From NCBI GenBank assembly GCA_019095985.1, contig CM032664.1, forward strand, positions 52,523,408 through 52,587,407: a stretch of DNA of 64,000 nucleotides, in the 5' to 3' direction. The position numbers and the translations under genes are program-made. The first letter of the stretch is position 1; every line of letters begins with the position of its first letter. The notes under the pieces were generated by a model. That model was given only the letters and a program-made list of their open reading frames with translations. It was not told the DNA's origin and did not search any database. Positions 58,001 through 64,000 of the stretch are shown piece by piece. This DNA comes from Streblospio benedicti. Lineage: Eukaryota; Annelida; Polychaeta; Spionida; Spionidae.

Positions 58001-61000
58001 TTGGGAACTCTGAGTGGGAAAGCATATATTAAGTGTGACCATCAAGACACATTTAATATTTAACATCCAGTAGACTTGGTTCACAGCACTTGGTCTCATG
58101 ATAGTTTTGTTGTATGTTCTTTTTGGGCTGTGCATTGATAAGGAGCCTTGTCGAGCTTAAAAACATTTAAAATAATATTAATTTCAAAATTCTCTTTCTT
58201 GCTTATTACACAGCCCAAAGAGAACATACAACAAAGCTAACATTGAAACACAAAGTATAAACATATGAGAAAATTATGAATAAATAGAGCTAATAAATTT
58301 GTTAACATGAAATAATAGCTTGGAATTTTATTTTTCAGTAGAGTTGTAAGATTGTAAGTAACATGGTGGTGGTCAAAACAGTTTCACTATGAACAAAGAT
58401 ATAGAATCAATTATTTTTTGCTTTCGACACTATGAACTAAAGCACAATCCAGTCACAACAAGTATGAAGATCATAACCATATAAGAGAACCACAAAAAAA
58501 CTAGGAAATAGCCGTGTTAATAATTCTAATCCAGGAATCCCTCGCGGTGACCAGTACCTGGTCTGGGTGCCTCCACTGCCTCAGCTTGGCCTTCACCTTG
58601 GCTTTTGGATCGTCCAGATCCTGCATGAGCCGGAAGAACGCCAGCTCATTAAAGAGGATTTCCGACAGATCGACGAGCAGATCTTCCCCACATTCACACA
58701 TCCTACACAGGGGAAACGCACTATTAGTCAAATAATTACCATTCAAAAGCATCATATCAACATCTAGATTCATCATAAAAATAACCATCATAAAATCTTT
58801 CTTTTTTTTGCCACAGCAAGTCAGAGCACAAATCAATAATCTGATTTAACATTCAGAATAAAATTTCAATTTTTTATTCTTCTCTCACTCTCACATTTTT
58901 CTATGGTAAGCAAGCTCCTACCACTGTAATGACATAGCTGAAGACAGGTTTTTCAACCCTAAGCTTCCATTTGACCATATCAAGTGGCCCTGACAGGACT
59001 CAAACTCGCGACCCCAAGGTTGTGAGACCAGAATGATACCATCATCCCAAGCAGCGGGCTGTTACAAGCTTACACGGCCGAACTGTTGTCTCTACACAGT
59101 GTCTCAATACAGCTTGCTTGCCATAGAAAAGAAGAGAGAGAAGAATAAAATTGTATCCACAAGCAAAAATTGTGAAAAACACATTAAAAATTTCCCAACA
59201 GAAGACACAAAGCTGTGGAAATAACCCAAGCACGGGCTCACTTGTGCCCCTCGAACTTCGACAACTGCTGTTGCCATTTTCAAAATCTCTCTGCGCATGT
59301 CAAGATCACTCAGCCAGACTTCCGATGCTGAAAATTGGATCGAACACATGTTTTACGAAATAACTCAAGCACGGACTCACTTGCGTCCCTCGAACTTTGC
59401 GAGTGTGTCCTGGAGGATGGAGCCGAGCTGCTTGTGGAAGAAGGTGACGAACTCATGGTTGTCCTCGCTCGGCTGTCGGGTGAGTGAGAGGACGAGGCGG
59501 CGCACGTACTGCAGCAGCGGAGCCGAGCACACGTCCTCCATGTGCTCCTTCAGCACCGGGATGATCTCAGTCATCACGGACTTGATCTGCACGTCCAGCG
59601 CCGCAGGGTCGATACGCGGGTACTGAAGCAGATAGCATGCTGGGATTGGAGCTTTGAATAGTGCTTTTTTTTATTTATGAATATGTCCAGTTGATTCTTG
59701 TTATGTGCACTCTGAGTATTAGATGTCCTGAAGAGACCTCTGACCTCAGACCTCTGACATTCTCATTCCAAATTCTGACGAATCACAGGCTGTTAATCTA
59801 CAATCATCACTGGCCGGTGATGAATATAAATGAGGTCAAGTGACCAATCACAGCTAATTATCAGATGGGTGTGGCGGGTTCAACCAATCAGGTTGCAATA
59901 TTTAAACAGGTCACATAAATTATGTTAATCCACTCTCAGGCGACACATTTCATTAGTCAATTTGCTTGACATCTGATACTCAGAGTAAATTTAATCCATT
60001 TCGAACTCCACAGGTTCATTGCTTATTTTTGTAAACAAACCTGTATAGTTAGAAATCGATTAAATTTATGTTTGAAATTTGAATTTAAGAGTTAGTTGTT
60101 GAAAGAAAAGCAGGTAGAGACATTAAAATAATGGAATCATGAACTTCTATGAAGGTTTTAATCAATTGTCAAGCAGTTTGTATTTTTTTAGTACTGTACT
60201 CAGAATCTTTCAGCACAGCAATATACTTTTGAAGTAGTTGCGAAATTTGTTACTAGCTTACTAGTGAAAGAATGAGCGTAATTTTAGCTGGTCTTTTGAT
60301 AGAGAGCTATAATGCGTACTGTATATCTTAAGATTAAAGAAACGAATAAAAATATGAAAGTACGTTGCTTTATTTTCCATACTTTTATGTCTATTCAACA
60401 TTTCTTAGTCTGAATATAATATTATATCTACATAGAGAAAAAAATGCATGCTTAAAAAAGTACTAGTATACGGGGTATTCAAACAAAACTGAGTAACCAT
60501 GGTGACCATGCAAACAGTCCAGTGCCGGTGTCGGTAAAATTTCAACAATCTCTGATTACTTCTTGTAAGTGAATATTTATGACTTGCCAAAATGGACAGA
60601 AAAAGATAAATACATCAAAATAAAAAGCCAACATTTTTCTGGGATCACATTTCTGTCAAGAAAATGTTCTGTGGCTTCACAAGTGATGCAGTACACCAAG
60701 TTATCTTGCTTCATTAATCAGAATATATCAATTTTCAAAGTGAATAAATTCAACAGCTAAGCGTGCTGGCTGGGTTCATTTTGACACTGTGATGCTAAAT
60801 GTGTTTTTCTTCCGTATTTAGAATTAAATTGAAAAGTGCTACACAACAACGTGCACACATTTCCATTTAGTCTCATGCATTTTCCAGCCAAAAGACTCTC
60901 TTACAGAAAGTTCCGATTTGCCAGAGCTACCGGCGGAACTTTCATGAACAGACGACGTTTCATGATAGCTGAGACTTTCTTGCACGCTGCCTGTATCCGG

Positions 61001-63948
61001 CAGACTACAATTCCTCAGGCTGACGTCGCTGGCGGACGCGGTCACACTCGCACTGGCCTCGTCCAAGTTCTCTTGGATAAACATCAGTGGCTTGTTTGCC
61101 ATCCCGCATTGAGTGTTCTTTGAAACATTGAAACAAATGCGCTTATCAATAAACTTGCTTTATAGTCCCCGGAAAGAGTAATTATAAAACTAAATAGTTG
61201 AAGAGATTGAATACACTAGAAAACTTAGAATGAATAATGACATTTCTGCTGCAATTTTAGAATGAAAATTGAATTTGTGTTCACAAAACCAATTATATAT
61301 GGTTTTGAATAAATATTCGAATTTTGCTATTCATCGACGACCTTAAACAAATGTGAAACTAGGAACTATCAAGGTCAAATCCAGATATATATTTTGAGCC
61401 TTATTTAAAATGAATAAGCGGTATTCTTAGGTTCAGTGTGGGGACACGTTGACTGCTAAGGAACCTGGTTTGGCCTTTGTCAAGATTCCTACATTCTATA
61501 TTTGCGACCCAAGCAGCAAGAATGATTTTCATGGAAATACATTTTTGATAGAGTTCCGGTTGAACATTTTGAAGAAAAGAAACGGTAAAAATCGAAACAC
61601 TCCATCTTATTGTATTTTGGATACCCGAATCACAAATCAACCGTTTGGCAAAATATAATATTATATGTATTGGAAAAAAAGATATTTCTATCAAAAAGGG
61701 ATGATGTTTTGTCGGGGTGATGGAGGTGTAGAAAATCTGGTCTGAGTAACCTGGGGCCTTGAAGAAATGGAAAAGTGCCGAAGCTAGTTTTTTTGGTCCG
61801 AAGAGAATATTGTAAGTGAATATATATTACTTGCCAAAATTTATGGTTTATGGTGTTTTTGTTTCTAAAATGGAAAAAAACTTTTTTCTGCATTAAAATT
61901 TCTGCTACTACAGCGTTTAAAATCAACCCATCTGTCAAATAACAGATGATTACAGTACAAATTGTCAAAATTTAAATTTATCTGTATGTATCTTTATTTA
62001 TAATGGTATAAAAATAAACTGGGCCGTCTCCTGAATGTTTGCTGTAAATGTCTAAATGTTCTGATGAGAAAACTGTAAGAGCTACAATGATCATATTTCA
62101 ACTATTACAACTTAAATTGAAACTGTGAATAACAAGTCACGCATTTCCATTTAGTCGTCAAGATTTAAAAATACAATATTGCCACCCCACAAAAAAATAC
62201 TTGAAATTTGCCAGTCTGATGCAAAATGAATTATGAAATATTAATGCTAAAATTAGCCTGAGACTTTTAATTATAGTCAATAGTCGCACATTTACAAATG
62301 AGTTTGAGTTTGTCCTTGAATATTTAGGTAATAAAAGATATTGCTCAGTCAAAATCAATTTGATTGAAAAATTCAGTATCAATAGCATGCCTTATCCATT
62401 GGTGACATAAAAAAAAATTCACAATCTCTGAAACTTGCTTTATAGTCTGCAGAAATACCGTTACCAAATAAATACAAAAGTCACGTGATTTGCATAATCG
62501 AATGATTTTATGTTGAATACAATTCTAACGACAGGCGTCTCATTTAACATGGAAGGATTGGCAGATTTTCTTACGTGCACCCCGTAAAAATGAAAATCAT
62601 TCTGTTGACATTTCTCGCGTTTCACGTGTTTTTGTTGGTTTTGGCCTCTTATTGCGTGGTATTTAATTTTTTTACATACTTTTATAATGTTTTAAAAAGC
62701 ACTTTCAGAATGCACAGAACTTGATCATAATGCTTCTTTACAAGCATACTTGTTTGACCACTCAGGGGTTTTTAAATCATTGTTGCCATGTAAGGTGTAT
62801 ATGGCTGTGAGATATGTCGGGATGGGGAAGTGGAGGTGATGGAGGTATTTAATCTGTTCTGAACCTGTTTACTGGTGGGAGCTGGGGGGGGGGGGGAGGG
62901 ATGGAGGATGGGAACGTTTGACACGATCTCAAAAACAGATATGTATACACAGTCATGACCTTTCAGACAAGATAATCCCCTTACCGGTACGACACTATCG
63001 CAAAAACAGATATGTATACACAGTCATGACCATCAAGAAGATACTCTCCGTGCGGTACGTCTGACACTGATCCGTTGCTGTCTAGATCCTGGGCGGACGA
63101 GCTCGCTCCGTCGTCCATGGCGCCGGCGGCCATTACGAGGTCCTTGGGCTTTGCGCCGCTGTGAGCTCCACCGGCGCCGGCGAGGCCGGTGGGACTGGCA
63201 CCGTGCGGGTCCCTGCCGGACGACTCGGCAGCCATCTTCCTCTCGTACGCTCTCATTCGGTTAAACGCCTGCAAACAAAGACGCTAAATATTGAAGCAAC
63301 AGTGTACATATAAGGCCACTGGAATAGTTTCTACATTCATACATATATGTTTGTATATAATGATATTCTGGCTCAGGACAATTGTAACATGATTAAACTA
63401 TTGATGGTAACACTTAACTGGGAGAAACTGATTGTAATCTTTATTGTAATGCTCACACAAATTGATAATTCTAGTTGTCTAAATTTAAGTTTGCTTGTTG
63501 ATTTGTTTTCTCATCGAATCAAAAGTTTAACGATAAGCATATTATCTTGTTAAACTATTGAACATGTGTATTCATTTTTTTCATTTCAAAATATTGTACT
63601 TTACTATTTCATATTGCTTGTATGCTAAAAGTTTGATGTATGCTAAAAGTTTGGTGTTTTTTCTGTTTATACATGAACAGATAAATGAGCTAACAGCTTT
63701 TTTGCTACACATAAATCCAAGAATATGTCAACTTATGTCAGCAGCAGTTCAGTAGTTATCAAAGCATCTATAGTAAAAGCATGCTCAGATGATATATTAC
63801 TCCACACTAAAACTACAAATGAAACAAAATCAAACAAATAAAACAGTTAGCAACAAAGCCTGAAAAAAAAATCTACCTCTTCATCATTCATATAGATCTG
63901 TTCATAGTCATTTTGAGGTTGCGGCTGGAAGGATTGCAAGCTGGAACT
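55055..63948 (-). CDS. PCM1: PCM1 (pericentriolar material 1), last eleven coding exons; 5' part outside window
   Basis: Minus-strand exons: 63877-63948, 63059-63268, 60905-61117, 59381-59622, 58558-58702, 57773-58009, 57005-57135, 56145-56388, 55616-55681, 55352-55481 and 55055-55071 (1707 nt, 568 aa plus stop). Diagnostic matches to the human C-terminal region are IKSVMTEIIPVLKEHMEDVC, FFHKQLGSILQDTLAKFEG, CGEDLLVDLSEILFNELAFF and RLMQDLDD, then a long acidic tract, DDLPEKLTVIPQ (human EDLPLKLTI), ELAGDPAALKEP (human ELAGNSETLKEP) and a short tail ending in Ile. PCM1 is the scaffold of centriolar satellites, carrying cargo to the centrosome and cilium base. The donor of the 63059-63268 exon is uncertain: GTACCG at 63058 keeps phase, but the frame stays open to a stronger site near 62988. 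Confidence 0.94.
55927..56029. repeat. Long GC-rich hairpin in a PCM1 intron
   Basis: gatgtgcttgccagcactcc.. pairs with ..ggagtgctggcgagcgcatc over about 40 positions with about five mismatches and a loop of about 20 nt. It is clearly more GC-rich than the intron around it. It could be a pre-miRNA or a palindromic MITE. Confidence 0.65.
56415..56585. repeat. Foldback family copy 4 (PCM1 intron)
   Basis: Short form with gcttgcgaatacattttcaa, gagctgaagacagg and ttctattagg, then the return arm gagagagagagaagtttgaa. No tRNA-like box is present. Confidence 0.75.
57448..57715 (-). repeat. tRNA-like repeat, copy 3 (PCM1 intron)
   Basis: Third copy of the family, in a PCM1 intron between exons 57773-58009 and 57005-57135. 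The B-box reads GAGTTCGATTCC on the minus strand, and the A-box region reads GTTAGCGTAATGGTAACG, diverged from the other two copies. Confidence 0.68.
58104..58237. repeat. Inverted repeat, 29-bp arms, in a PCM1 intron
   Basis: gttttgttgtatgttctttt.. (58104-58132) pairs with ..gagaacatacaacaaagc (58209-58237) with two mismatches. The loop is 76 nt, and part of it may extend the stem. Confidence 0.65.
58862..59152. repeat. Foldback family copy 5 (PCM1 intron)
   Basis: Diverged long form. ttcttctctcactctcac and the return aagaagagagagaagaat form the arms. The interior has gacatagctgaagacagg, tatcaagtggccc and a tRNA-like box (ggactcaaactcgcgacc). Confidence 0.7.
59218..59260 (-). repeat. Copy of the 3' edge and donor of PCM1 exon 59381-59622
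   Basis: About 43 nt here match 59357-59399 with four differences, including the last exon bases and the 5' splice site (minus-strand sense CACAA then GTGAGC; true site CGCAA then GTGAGT). It lies 140 bp downstream of the true donor. Confidence 0.78.
59708..59986. mobile_element. MITE family CACTCTGAGTATCAGA, copy 2
   Basis: Same ends and interior as 27092-27364, here 86 bp upstream (in PCM1 sense) of the conserved exon 59381-59622. Similarity is high along the full length, so the family moved fairly recently. Confidence 0.82.
61249..62141. mobile_element. piggyBac-like element, copy B (internal part only)
   Basis: This stretch aligns, in reverse orientation, with the interior of 3842-5086. 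Shared landmarks are the AATATATATCTGG box near 61385 and 4660, ATTTTGAAGAA near 61567, CCGTTTGGCAAA near 61642, and the GTATGTATCTTTATTTATAA box near 61985. The TTAA termini are missing. It lies in a PCM1 intron and ends almost exactly where a decayed copy of a PCM1 exon seems to begin (62146). Confidence 0.65.
62146..62455 (-). pseudogene. Probable decayed copy of PCM1 exon 60905-61117
   Basis: Short matches recur at a constant offset of about 1285-1290 bp from the exon and its flanks: catttccatttagtc (60860 and 62144), atttgccag (60916 and 62206), gagactttt (60971 and 62260) and aaacttgctttatagtc (61152 and 62437). This suggests an old tandem duplication that carried the exon. The open frame is lost. 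Confidence 0.55.
62930..63030. repeat. 31-bp direct duplication at the 3' edge of a PCM1 exon
   Basis: aaaaacagatatgtatacac and the following agtcatgacc occur at 62933 and again at 63002. The second copy is just downstream (in gene sense) of exon 63059-63268. Between the copies is a strong donor (minus strand TACCG then GTAAGG). Confidence 0.72.
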
Positions 63949-64000
63949 CTGGCGCAAAGTGAAATGCATGCAAAATGAACAAGATGGACAAAAATTATCA

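Larger units (their letters stand above)
56145..58009 (-). other. PCM1 acidic low-complexity exons
   Basis: Exons 57773-58009, 57005-57135 and 56145-56388 are dominated by Asp, Glu and Ser. Examples are NIDQDDDDGGDEEDEVDDDG in the first, TERDDDDTFVGSPS in the second and GSDEDDEGDDESQSADEP in the third. Human PCM1 has the same kind of acidic stretch between its conserved helical block and its C terminus. Phase 0, 0 and 2 junctions keep the frame open throughout. Confidence 0.88.
58558..59622 (-). other. PCM1 conserved C-terminal helical domain (two exons)
   Basis: Exons 59381-59622 and 58558-58702 encode the most conserved part of PCM1. It starts YPRIDPAALDVQIKSVMTEI, continues through LLQYVRRLVLSLTRQPSEDN and FVTFFHKQLGSIL, and crosses the splice into MCECGEDLLVDLSEILFNEL. 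In human the same block is LDPVTLESQIKALMKEVIPF through FNELAFFKLMQDLD. Only this block is needed to identify the gene. These exons are GC-rich compared with the introns around them. Confidence 0.95.

Noticed and set aside
57720-58013. Ser-rich plus-strand frame
   Set aside because: Antisense reading of the acidic PCM1 exon 57773-58009.
1-64000. Retrovirus-like, Polinton-like or other virus-derived element
   Set aside because: No LTR pair, gag, integrase, capsid or envelope-like coding was recognised; the only reverse-transcriptase traces are LINE 3' ends.

Overview
The window is nuclear DNA of an intron-rich invertebrate animal. Exons are short (33-240 bp, except one 1.2-kb exon), have GT-AG borders and compatible phases, and sit in AT-rich introns full of small DNA transposons, tRNA-like repeats and LINE 3' ends. 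The protein set (an ALG13-type OTU protein, SUPT20H, a BTBD17-like protein, PCM1) fits a marine deuterostome or lophotrochozoan. I cannot name the species. I see no bacterial gene, CRISPR array, organelle DNA or virus-derived element.

Layout. (1) 1-7.6 kb: no gene I can support; a tRNA-like repeat, a TTAA-flanked piggyBac-like element and a hAT-type MITE. (2) 7.6-14.8 kb, minus strand: nine exons of an ALG13-like OTU protease gene; its 3' part was not found. (3) 14.8-18.2 kb: divergent intergenic region. (4) 18.2-39.8 kb, plus strand: SUPT20H, 22 coding exons that join in frame to exactly 3003 nt (1000 aa). (5) 39.8-42.9 kb: SUPT20H 3' region, convergent with the next gene. (6) 42.9-48.1 kb, minus strand: a three-exon BTB-BACK gene like BTBD17, 569 aa, with a 100-N assembly gap in its first intron. 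(7) 48.1-55.0 kb: mostly non-coding, including the likely PCM1 3' UTR. (8) 55.0-63.95 kb, minus strand: the last eleven coding exons of PCM1, whose 5' part lies beyond the window.

The genes are housekeeping genes with no obvious shared pathway: protein deubiquitination or glycosylation-related (ALG13-like), SAGA-complex transcription (SUPT20H), a BTB adaptor-like protein, and centriolar satellite scaffolding (PCM1).

The least ordinary signal is not a gene. Exon borders in SUPT20H, BTBD17-like and PCM1 have nearby partial copies (5' or 3' splice site plus some exon) inside introns, in various states of decay. There are also five long hairpins, two of them about 100 nt and pre-miRNA-like in shape, and at least ten small repeat families with clear terminal inverted repeats, several with clean target-site duplications. 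I did not find a convincing new gene system. All homology calls are from memory of the families and reading by eye.
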